Source: Rhodospirillaceae bacterium
GTDB taxonomy: Bacteria > Pseudomonadota > Alphaproteobacteria > Rhodospirillales_A > Casp-alpha2
DNA length: 5,191 bases
NCBI GenBank assembly: GCA_003488105.1
Contig: DNMS01000274.1
Coordinates: forward strand, 1 to 5,191
Direction of reading: 5' to 3'
The translations under genes were made by a program, and so were the position numbers. How positions within the stretch are numbered: position 1 is the first letter of the stretch; each line of letters starts with the position of its first letter. The notes beneath the pieces are model-generated. The model was given only the letters and a program-made list of their open reading frames with translations. It was not told the origin of the DNA and did not search any database. This document shows positions 1-5,191 of the stretch, piece after piece.

Positions 1-1
1 C

Positions 2-541
2 ATTTCCCCCTTCCACGACGGGTTCGGCGCCCTGGCAGAGGCCCTGCGCGGCCCGGTCGGCCAGCTGCTGGGCGAGGACGCGGCCCTGTTCAAGGAAAAG
101 ATCAATTTCAAGATGCCGGGTGGCGACGGCTTCAAGCCGCACCAGGATTCCCAGGCCGGTTGGGACACCTATACGGATTTTTTCATCTCGGCGCTGGTGT
201 CGATCGATGCGGCGACGGAAGAGAACGGCTGCCTGAAATTGGTTCGCGGTCATCACAAGAAGGGCATGTTCGCTTCGTGGGCACCAATGTCCGACGCCGA
301 TATGGCCGACATGGATTTTCAGCCCGTGCCGACCAACCCCGGCGACGTCGTGTTCTTCGATTCGTTCGCGCCCCATTCCTCGGAAGCGAATTTGAGCGAC
401 AAGATCCGCCGCATCTATTACGCCACCTACAACCGGGCGTCGGCGGGCCAGTTCATGGACCGTTACTACGAAGACAAGCATAAGAACTACCCGCCGGACA
501 TGGACCGCGACCCGGCGAAGCAATACGTGTTCAGAGTCTAA
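2..541 (+). CDS. PhyH-family Fe(II)/2-oxoglutarate dioxygenase, 5'-truncated; 2-aminoethylphosphonate dioxygenase-like
   Basis: This is the C-terminal 179 residues of an open frame that enters from the left edge, so the start is outside the window; the ATG at 113 is internal. PhyH-family enzymes couple 2-oxoglutarate decarboxylation to hydroxylation of a substrate in the cytoplasm. The iron-binding facial triad is visible: an HQD motif at 140-148 (His and Asp) and a distal His at 374-376 in FFDSFAPHSS. An Arg about 11 residues later, in KIRR, is the expected 2-oxoglutarate carboxylate ligand. The segments KINFKMPGGDGFKPHQDSQA, SIDAATEENGCL and the C-terminal YVFRV resemble, from memory, the family branch that hydroxylates 2-aminoethylphosphonate and its N-methylated forms. 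Family members are usually near 270-290 residues, so about 100 N-terminal residues are missing here. The gene ends 6 bp from the oppositely oriented nucleotidyltransferase. The dioxygenase fold is secure, but the phosphonate substrate is inference; other small-molecule hydroxylases of this family are possible. Confidence 0.85.
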   Translation: MSPFHDGFGALAEALRGPVGQLLGEDAALFKEKINFKMPGGDGFKPHQDSQAGWDTYTDFFISALVSIDAATEENGCLKLVRGHHKKGMFASWAPMSDADMADMDFQPVPTNPGDVVFFDSFAPHSSEANLSDKIRRIYYATYNRASAGQFMDRYYEDKHKNYPPDMDRDPAKQYVFRV

Positions 542-547
542 TTTGAA

Positions 548-1330
548 CTATTCGGCGGCGTCGCCGACGCGCTCGGCCATGGGTTTGTAGGCCGCGATCT
601 TGGCGCGGATTTCCGTCGCCGCGCGTTCCCGGTCCTCGGGAAAATCGATCTCGATCCACGGAATTCCGGTCACGTCCTCAAAACCGAAAGTGCCCGGTTG
701 CGACGCCTTCATGACGTCGCAGAACGCATCCTCGTACACGAAGCCCGGCATATCGCCCTGGGACAGTTCGTCCGCGCGGTCGGCGACCCGATATGCAATG
801 TCCGGCGCCATGGTCAGGAAGCCCGGCCATTCGCCGACCGTGTCGTGGGGCTCAAACACTTTTTTGCCGAAATCGACGATGACGCCGTCGCGCACGCAGG
901 TCTTCACGGGCTCGGCGCCCGGCACGAAATCCTGATCCAGCAGGATGCAGGTCTGATGGCGGCTGCCGATCAGCGCCTTCAGCAAATCGTCGTGGTAATA
1001 GACGTCGGCATCCATGAACAGGATACGCTCGCCCGAGCGCAGAATCTCGCCCGCCCGCGCCAGGGACAGGATCGGGCTTTCCTTGAACCGGGGATTGAAC
1101 AGGGTGCGCGCAAAGCCCTCGGGCGCCACGCGGGCCAGTTCGGCCTCGATCATTTCCTTCTTGTGGCCGACGACGACGATCAATTCCTCGACGCCCAACT
1201 GCATCAGAACTTCGATATGCCGCGCCAGGAGCGTGCGGCCATCGAACTGAAGAAGCGCCTTGGGAGGGTCGTCGTTACCGTCGCCGAAAAGACGCCGGCC
1301 GACGCCGGCGGCAAGCATGACTGCTTTCAT
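548..1330 (-). CDS. NTP transferase, phosphocholine/2-aminoethylphosphonate cytidylyltransferase-like
   Basis: A 260-residue protein of the nucleotidyltransferase (GT-A-like) fold. Such enzymes transfer a nucleotidyl group from an NTP to a phosphorylated acceptor and release pyrophosphate. Visible motifs are the nucleotide-binding loop LAAGVGRRL (residues 6-14) with PPKAL (22-26), the metal-binding MDADV (106-110), and a late IEIDFPED (226-233) that matches the second-metal Asp region of LicC/PntC enzymes. The short length, with no left-handed beta-helix, argues against GlmU or GlgC types. I chose the ATG at 1330 because MKAVMLAAG is the normal family N-terminus and a GGGAAG ribosome site lies 10 nt upstream (1341-1346). 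An open frame extends further up to 1624, but that part overlaps hpnA and looks non-coding; an ATG at 1366 lacks a ribosome site. It lies downstream of hpnA on the same strand and converges with the dioxygenase. Acceptor choice (phosphocholine, aminoethylphosphonate, or a sugar phosphate) cannot be read from sequence alone. Confidence 0.88.
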   Translation of the reverse strand: MKAVMLAAGVGRRLFGDGNDDPPKALLQFDGRTLLARHIEVLMQLGVEELIVVVGHKKEMIEAELARVAPEGFARTLFNPRFKESPILSLARAGEILRSGERILFMDADVYYHDDLLKALIGSRHQTCILLDQDFVPGAEPVKTCVRDGVIVDFGKKVFEPHDTVGEWPGFLTMAPDIAYRVADRADELSQGDMPGFVYEDAFCDVMKASQPGTFGFEDVTGIPWIEIDFPEDRERAATEIRAKIAAYKPMAERVGDAAE

Positions 1331-1364
1331 GTGCTCGTAACTTCCCGGTTCCGTTTCGTTGCGC

Positions 1365-1395
1365 ATTAGGTGCGCATGTGACGGTCTATTGTCAA
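1365..1395 (-). promoter_or_regulatory. Candidate sigma70-type promoter for the nucleotidyltransferase
   Basis: Read on the - strand, a perfect TTGACA (1390-1395) is followed after 19 bp by CCTAAT (1365-1370), a 4/6 match to the -10 consensus. It would place a start roughly 25-30 nt before the ATG at 1330. The spacer is longer than ideal and the -10 is poor, so this is only a candidate. It sits downstream of a hairpin that follows hpnA, which fits an independent transcription unit. Confidence 0.3.
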
Positions 1396-1416
1396 TATCG
1401 TGAAATTGCGGAGAAA

Positions 1417-1433
1417 CATGCGCTGGGCGCATG
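1417..1433 (-). terminator. Small perfect hairpin after hpnA, possible weak terminator
   Basis: CATGCGC and GCGCATG form a perfect 7-bp stem with a 3-nt loop. On the - strand it lies 24 nt past the hpnA stop codon and is followed by TTTCT, a poor T-tract. It could weakly end hpnA transcription. The + strand side has no T-tract. It may equally be a simple inverted repeat or protein site. Confidence 0.3.
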
Positions 1434-1457
1434 GCAACAGTCCCGGCGCATCGTTCG

Positions 1458-2459
1458 TTAAGCGATATAGCCGTTGGCGCGGAACCAGGCGACGGCGTCG
1501 GCCAGGGCGTCGCGCGCCGGGCGGGGCGCATAGCCCAGTTCCCGAGCCGCCTTGTCCCAGCGAAAGAACATCTTCTTTTTCGCCATGCGCACCGAATCGG
1601 GCGCGACCATCGGCTCCACCCCACCGGTCATCCGGCACCAGGCTTCGGAGATATGGGCGATCGGCATGATCAGGCCCGTCGGCACCCGGAACAACGGCGG
1701 CCGGCCGCCGGTCAACTCGGCAATCACGCCGAGAATCTCGCTCAGCCCCATGTTTTCGCCGCCCAGCACATAGCGCTCGCCAATGCGCCCCTTGGCGAAA
1801 GCCAGCAAATGACCTTCGCCCACGTCGTCGACATGGGCGACGTTCAGGCCGGTGTCGACATAGACCGGCATCTTGCCGTTGGCCGCGTCGACCACGATGC
1901 GCCCGGTCGGCGTCGGCTTCACATCACGCGGGCCGATGGGGGTCGACGGGTTGACGATGACCACGGGCCAGCCTTCCTTGGCCGTCAATTCGCGGATGCG
2001 CTCCTCGGCCCGGAATTTGGATTGTTTATAAGGGCCGATCATATCGCCGTAAGTGACAGGCGTGTCCTCGTCGCCGACGCCGCCCGGCGGAATGCCCAGA
2101 ACGGCGACCGACGACGTATAGACGATGCGTTCCGCCCCGGCCTCGGCCGCCGCGCGCACGATGGCGGCGGACCCGTCCACATTGGCGCGGAACATGGCGG
2201 CGGGGTCGCGGGTCCAGATGCGGTAATCGGCGGCGGCATGGTAAAGCGCCCGGCATCCCTTGACGGCAGGGCCCAGGGTTTCCGGCGCCAACAGGTCGCC
2301 CTCCACCACCTCGACATCCAGGCCGTCGATGTTGCGGCGGTCGCTGCCCGGGCGCATGAGCACGCGCACGGCCTCGCCCGCGTCGAGCAGGCGGCGCACT
2401 ACGGCAGCGCCGACGAAACCGCTGGCGCCCGTCACTAGATTGGCTGAGCCTTTTGTCAT
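1458..2459 (-). CDS. hpnA: HpnA, hopanoid-associated sugar epimerase (extended SDR)
   Basis: A complete 333-residue extended short-chain dehydrogenase/reductase of the usual HpnA length. The Rossmann NAD(P)-binding motif TGASGFVG is at residues 10-17, a conserved HAAADYRIW segment at 74-82, the catalytic Ser region YTSSVAVLG at 114-122, and the YKQSK catalytic Tyr144/Lys148 pair. NPSTPIGPRDVKPTPTG (170-186) and GLNVAHVDDVGEGH (204-217) are typical of the HpnA branch of dihydroflavonol-reductase-like proteins. HpnA genes occur with hopanoid clusters and are predicted to act on a sugar or polyol side chain, but the exact reaction is unproven. The ATG at 2459 is the first possible start: an in-frame TAA lies 9 nt upstream of it (2469-2471). 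No good Shine-Dalgarno sequence precedes it; a GAGG is 14 nt away. It is divergent from ispH, and the next gene on its strand is the nucleotidyltransferase 127 bp downstream. Confidence 0.92.
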   Translation of the reverse strand: MTKGSANLVTGASGFVGAAVVRRLLDAGEAVRVLMRPGSDRRNIDGLDVEVVEGDLLAPETLGPAVKGCRALYHAAADYRIWTRDPAAMFRANVDGSAAIVRAAAEAGAERIVYTSSVAVLGIPPGGVGDEDTPVTYGDMIGPYKQSKFRAEERIRELTAKEGWPVVIVNPSTPIGPRDVKPTPTGRIVVDAANGKMPVYVDTGLNVAHVDDVGEGHLLAFAKGRIGERYVLGGENMGLSEILGVIAELTGGRPPLFRVPTGLIMPIAHISEAWCRMTGGVEPMVAPDSVRMAKKKMFFRWDKAARELGYAPRPARDALADAVAWFRANGYIA

Positions 2460-2620
2460 GGCGGGGATTTAGGCCTCATAAAAGTCACGATTTCCAGTGG
2501 TAAATGGCTGACATTCCGCCCGCCGCCCCTTAACAATAGCGGTGCGCCGCCCCATGTAGCCTAAAATGCCTGTTTGCACTGCAATATCTCAAGGTTTACA
2601 AGGGCCCTCCTGAGGATTAA
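2460..2620. promoter_or_regulatory. Divergent hpnA/ispH intergenic promoter region
   Basis: This 161-bp gap between divergent genes must hold the promoters for both directions. For ispH (+ strand) the best -10-like hexamer is TAAAAT at 2562-2567 (5/6), without a convincing -35 at the proper distance. For hpnA (- strand) a weak pair is TTTACC (2499-2504) and TATGAG (2475-2480), 18 bp apart, giving a very short leader. No clear operator, riboswitch or terminator was seen. The role follows from the gene layout; the individual hexamers are guesses. Confidence 0.45.
2612..2616 (+). promoter_or_regulatory. ispH: Ribosome binding site deciding the ispH start
   Basis: GAGGA lies 4 nt before a GTG at 2621 and 13 nt before an ATG at 2630, both in the ispH frame. 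The closer spacing favours the GTG start, which adds three residues (MIT) before MTKNLK. The ATG remains possible, as many homologues begin close to that point. Confidence 0.5.
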
Positions 2621-3589
2621 GTGATCACGATGACCAAAAACCTGAAGATCCTGCTCGCCAGCCCGCGCGGTTTCTGCGCCGGGGTTGAGCGCGCCATCGA
2701 AATCGTCGAACGGGCCCTGGAAATCCACGGACCGCCCGTCTATGTCCGCCACGAGATCGTGCACAACAAGCACGTCGTCGAATCGCTGCGCGCCAAGGGT
2801 GCCGTGTTCGTCGAGGAAGTGTCCGACGTGCCCGACGGCGCCGTCACCATCTTTTCCGCCCACGGCGTCGCCGAGAAGGTCGAGATCGAAGCCAACGACC
2901 GCGGCCTGCCCGTGATCGACGCGACCTGCCCGCTGGTCTCCAAGGTTCACAAGGAAGGCCAGAACCATGCGCAGAAAGGCCGCGAGGTCATTCTGATCGG
3001 CCATGCCGGTCATCCCGAGGTCGAAGGCACCCAGGGCCGTATTCCCGGCGGTGTTCACCTAGTACAGACCCCGGACGACGTGGCGCATCTTCAGGTCAAG
3101 GATCCGAAGGCGCTGTCTTACGTGACGCAGACGACCCTCAGCGTCGATGAAACCCGCGACACCATCAACGCCCTGAAAAGCCGTTTCCCGGCCATCGTCG
3201 GCCCGGACGTGAAGGACATCTGCTACGCCACCCAGAACCGTCAGCAGGCCGTGCGTGAGTTGTGCACCAAAGTCGATCTGCTGCTTGTGGTCGGGGCCAA
3301 GAATTCATCGAACTCCAACCGCCTGCGTGAAATCGGCGGTGAGATCGGCGTGCCCGCCTATCTGATCGACGACGCCAGCATGCTCGATGCCAAATGGCTC
3401 GACGGCGTGGCGACGGTCGGCATCACCGCAGGTGCTTCGGCGCCCGAGGAACTGGTGCAGGAACTGATCCGCCGCCTCGGCGAATTCGGCGACACCCAGG
3501 TCGAAGAACTGAAGGGCGTGCAGGAAAATATCGTCTTCAAACTGCCGCGCGAATTGAACGACGGCACAGGTCCCCGCGCCGGGGCCTGA
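2621..3589 (+). CDS. ispH: IspH, 4-hydroxy-3-methylbut-2-enyl diphosphate (HMBPP) reductase
   Basis: A full-length 322-residue protein (E. coli IspH has 316). It catalyses the last step of the MEP pathway, the 2-electron reductive dehydroxylation of HMBPP to IPP and DMAPP, using a [4Fe-4S] cluster in the cytoplasm. The three cluster cysteines are present: Cys19 (RGFCAGV), Cys103 (DATCPLV) and Cys201 (DICYATQNR). The substrate-binding His48 (EIVHNKHVV), His81 (SAHGV) and His131, and the catalytic Glu133 ([11 protein letters not shown]), match the E. coli His41/His74/His124/Glu126 set with a constant offset of 7. The QTTLSVDET segment (170-178) and SSNSN (229-233) complete the active site. Nothing is missing, so it should be functional. 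It is likely the first gene of an operon with hpnH, 16 bp downstream, tying isoprenoid supply to hopanoid synthesis. The start is GTG 2621 or, less likely, ATG 2630. Confidence 0.97.
   Translation: MITMTKNLKILLASPRGFCAGVERAIEIVERALEIHGPPVYVRHEIVHNKHVVESLRAKGAVFVEEVSDVPDGAVTIFSAHGVAEKVEIEANDRGLPVIDATCPLVSKVHKEGQNHAQKGREVILIGHAGHPEVEGTQGRIPGGVHLVQTPDDVAHLQVKDPKALSYVTQTTLSVDETRDTINALKSRFPAIVGPDVKDICYATQNRQQAVRELCTKVDLLLVVGAKNSSNSNRLREIGGEIGVPAYLIDDASMLDAKWLDGVATVGITAGASAPEELVQELIRRLGEFGDTQVEELKGVQENIVFKLPRELNDGTGPRAGA
3567..3588 (+). other. GC-rich stem-loop spanning the ispH stop codon
   Basis: CAGGTCCC (3567-3574) can pair with GGGGCCTG (3581-3588), giving an 8-bp stem with one G-U pair and a 6-nt loop (CGCGCC). 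The stem includes the first two bases of the ispH TGA and ends 7 nt before the GGAG ribosome site of hpnH. No T-tract follows, so it is not an intrinsic terminator. It could be an mRNA structure that tunes the ispH/hpnH ratio, or chance in GC-rich DNA. Confidence 0.25.
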
Positions 3590-3605
3590 GATACCGGAGA
3601 GTTAC

Positions 3606-4742
3606 ATGGCAGTCCCCGTCATCCAGCAGGTCCGCGTCGGCGCCTATATCATGGGCAAGAAACTACGCGGCGTGGAGAAATACCCCCTCGTCCTGATGCT
3701 GGAACCCCTGTTCCGCTGCAACCTGGCCTGCCCCGGCTGCGGCAAGATCGATTACGAAGACGACATCCTGAACAAGCGCCTGTCGGTCGAGGAATGCCTG
3801 AAGGCAGTTGATGACTGCGGTGCGCCCATCGTCTCGATCCCCGGCGGCGAACCCCTGATCCACAAGGAGATCAAGGAAATCGTCGAGGGCATCGTGGCGC
3901 GCAAGAAATTCGTCTACCTGTGCACCAACGCGCTGCTACTGGAAAAGAACCTCAGCAAGTTCACGCCCACGCCGTATCTGACTTTCTCGGTCCATCTGGA
4001 CGGCATGGAAGCCCATCACGACAAGGCCGTGGCCCAGCCGGGCACCTTCAAGCGCGCCGTCTCCGCTATCCGCAAGGCGAAGGCCATGGGCTTCCGCGTC
4101 AACGTCAACTGCACCCTGTTCGATCAGATGTCGGCCTCCGAAGCGGCCGAATTCTTCGATTTCTGCACCCACGACCTGGGCGTCGAAGGCATCACCGTGT
4201 CGCCGGGCTATGCCTATGAGCGCGCGCCGGATCAGGAACATTTCCTGTCGCGCAAGAAGACCAAGCAGTTGTTCCGCGACGTGTTCAAGCACGAGGGTGC
4301 GAAGAAATGGCGGTTCAGCCAGTCGACCCTGTTCCTCGACTTCCTGGCCGGCAACCAGTCTTACAAGTGCACGCCCTGGGGCAATCCGACGCGCAACATC
4401 TTCGGCTGGCAGAAGCCCTGTTATCTGCTGAACGAGGGCTATGCCGATACGTTCCAGGAACTGATGGACAGCGTCGAATGGGACAAGTACGGCACCGGCA
4501 ATTACGAAAAATGCGCCGACTGCATGGTCCATTGCGGCTATGAGCCGACCGCCGTCACCGACACCGTGTCGCATCCGATAAAGGCGCTGAAGGTGTTCCT
4601 GAAGGGCGTCAACACGGAAGGTGAGATGGCCCCGGAAATCGATCTGGACAACCAGCGCCCGGCCGAATTCGTGTTCGAAGGCCTAGTCAAGACGCTGAGC
4701 CAGAAGATGGCTGAAAAGGCCGAAGGCGAAAAGGCGGCCTAA
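3606..4742 (+). CDS. hpnH: HpnH, radical SAM adenosylhopane synthase
   Basis: A complete 378-residue protein. HpnH uses a [4Fe-4S] cluster and S-adenosylmethionine to form a 5'-deoxyadenosyl radical that adds to hopene (diploptene), giving adenosylhopane, the first step of C35 hopanoid side-chain building. The radical SAM motif CNLACPGC gives Cys38, Cys42 and Cys45 (CX3CX2C), and GGEPL (residues 80-84) is the SAM-binding segment. Cys106 in YLCTNAL falls exactly at the number reported for Zymomonas mobilis HpnH as the residue that quenches the radical intermediate. The C-terminal third matches the DUF3463-type domain of this family and carries further cysteines at 255, 272, 303, 306 and 310. 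The ATG at 3606 has GGAG (3596-3599) 6 nt upstream. It follows ispH by 16 bp and ends 12 bp from the convergent hpnG stop. The Lys/Glu/Ala-rich tail after residue 365 looks like a flexible end. Confidence 0.96.
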   Translation: MAVPVIQQVRVGAYIMGKKLRGVEKYPLVLMLEPLFRCNLACPGCGKIDYEDDILNKRLSVEECLKAVDDCGAPIVSIPGGEPLIHKEIKEIVEGIVARKKFVYLCTNALLLEKNLSKFTPTPYLTFSVHLDGMEAHHDKAVAQPGTFKRAVSAIRKAKAMGFRVNVNCTLFDQMSASEAAEFFDFCTHDLGVEGITVSPGYAYERAPDQEHFLSRKKTKQLFRDVFKHEGAKKWRFSQSTLFLDFLAGNQSYKCTPWGNPTRNIFGWQKPCYLLNEGYADTFQELMDSVEWDKYGTGNYEKCADCMVHCGYEPTAVTDTVSHPIKALKVFLKGVNTEGEMAPEIDLDNQRPAEFVFEGLVKTLSQKMAEKAEGEKAA

Positions 4743-4754
4743 GAACAGGCCAAG

Positions 4755-5191
4755 TCAGCCGAAGGCAACGCCGGGCCCAAGACGCCTGGCCACATCGCGC
4801 AGGACCTTCAATGCCCGCGTGCTGCCACGCCCCAGCGCCAGAAGTTTCCCGATATCGCCCGGATGGGTCGCCAGGTTCTTCAGCAGGCGCACCCCGTCCG
4901 TGCCGCCCGAGGTCGAGACGATTTCATCCGTCCATTCCGGCAACCGCGTGTCCGCCGTGTCGGACACCGCGCGGATAATGGCGAAGGGCCGCCCCGCCTT
5001 GCGCGCCGCCCGGCCGACGGCATAGCTTTCCATATCGACCGCATCGGCCTCTGTCGTCGCCCGCAGCACGGATTTGCGCCTGGGCCCGGCGACGATGGTC
5101 GGCGAATGAGCCAGGGTAGCCCCCTTGCGCGTCACCATATCGCCCAAGGCGTCTTCCAGACGCCCCGTCCAATCCGGATCGCAGGTCAGGC
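4755..5191 (-). CDS. hpnG: HpnG, hopanoid-associated nucleoside phosphorylase, N-terminus off the window
   Basis: The C-terminal 144 residues of a gene that enters on the - strand from the right edge; the frame stays open to 5191, so the start is outside. The TTG at 5147 is internal. It belongs to the PNP/UDP phosphorylase (MTA/SAH nucleosidase-like) family. AVDMESYAVGRAA (4999-5037) holds the Met-Glu pair that binds the ribose in this family, and IIRAVSDTAD follows with the Asp expected to contact the base. Next to hpnH this fits HpnG, which is thought to remove adenine from adenosylhopane to give phosphoribosyl- or ribosylhopane. The DUF-free C-terminus ends GPGVAFG. It faces hpnH tail to tail, 12 bp apart. 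A general purine phosphorylase or MTA/SAH nucleosidase is the alternative, made less likely by the neighbour. Confidence 0.85.
   Translation of the reverse strand, partial: LTCDPDWTGRLEDALGDMVTRKGATLAHSPTIVAGPRRKSVLRATTEADAVDMESYAVGRAARKAGRPFAIIRAVSDTADTRLPEWTDEIVSTSGGTDGVRLLKNLATHPGDIGKLLALGRGSTRALKVLRDVARRLGPGVAFG

Noticed and set aside
528..546. GTTCA...TGAAC inverted repeat between the dioxygenase and nucleotidyltransferase as a terminator
   Set aside because: The stem is 5 bp with a long loop, AT-rich and without a T-run; expected by chance.
698..1369. Open + strand frame of 223 codons opposite the nucleotidyltransferase
   Set aside because: Antisense shadow: the - strand frame carries all the family motifs and this one has none.
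1331..1624. N-terminal extension of the nucleotidyltransferase by 98 residues
   Set aside because: It would overlap hpnA on the same strand, is Arg/Pro-rich and unlike the family, whereas MKAVMLAAG at 1330 is the standard start.
1431..2438. Long + strand open frame of 335 codons opposite hpnA
   Set aside because: It is the antisense shadow of hpnA in GC-rich DNA; its product is low-complexity His/Arg/Ala/Gly-rich with no recognisable motif and no ribosome site.
2601..2616. AGGGCCCT palindrome and CCTC/GAGG pairing near the ispH ribosome site as a riboswitch or attenuator
   Set aside because: The pairing would need a 2-nt loop or leaves only 3 bp, and no aptamer-like structure surrounds it.
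3936..4574. Open - strand frame of 212 codons inside hpnH
   Set aside because: Antisense shadow of a full-length, motif-complete HpnH.
4736..4751. GGCCT...AGGCC inverted repeat between hpnH and hpnG as a bidirectional terminator
   Set aside because: The stem is only 5 bp with a 6-nt loop and neither strand has a T-tract.

Overview
The window looks like a GC-rich alphaproteobacterial chromosome, most like the Rhodospirillales-type hopanoid producers. This is inferred from protein resemblance, base composition and gene content; the organism cannot be named from the sequence alone. It holds six protein genes packed tightly, two of them cut by the window edges. There are no RNA genes, insertion sequences, CRISPR arrays or prophage genes. 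No coding frame shows a break.

Left part (1-1330): the 3' end of a phytanoyl-CoA dioxygenase (PhyH)-family Fe(II)/2-oxoglutarate oxygenase on the + strand runs tail to tail, with 6 bp between stop codons, into a nucleotidyltransferase on the - strand. The oxygenase resembles the branch that includes 2-aminoethylphosphonate and related quaternary-amine phosphonate hydroxylases. The nucleotidyltransferase resembles the phosphocholine/2-aminoethylphosphonate cytidylyltransferases (LicC/PntC type). Together they hint at phosphonate or choline-type head-group chemistry, but the substrates are not proven.

Middle (1331-2620): hpnA, the hopanoid-associated extended SDR ('sugar epimerase'), lies on the - strand upstream of the nucleotidyltransferase. 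A 127-bp gap separates them and contains a small perfect hairpin and a TTGACA-type promoter candidate, so the two genes may be separate transcription units. A 161-bp divergent intergenic region separates hpnA from ispH.

Right part (2621-5191): ispH (HMBPP reductase, last step of the MEP isoprenoid pathway) and hpnH (radical SAM adenosylhopane synthase) form a + strand pair 16 bp apart. Facing them from the - strand is the 3' part of hpnG, the hopanoid-associated nucleoside phosphorylase. IspH makes IPP and DMAPP, from which squalene and then hopene are built (by genes not in this window). HpnH adds the 5'-deoxyadenosyl group to hopene, and HpnG is thought to remove adenine on the way to ribosylhopane. 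HpnA is a predicted tailoring enzyme of unproven reaction. The window therefore carries most of the hopanoid side-chain initiation steps plus a supply step for the isoprenoid backbone.

I did not find a clearly new system. The points most worth a second look are the possible phosphonate or phosphocholine pair beside hopanoid genes, the convergent arrangement of hpnH and hpnG, and the conserved cysteine sets of HpnH.
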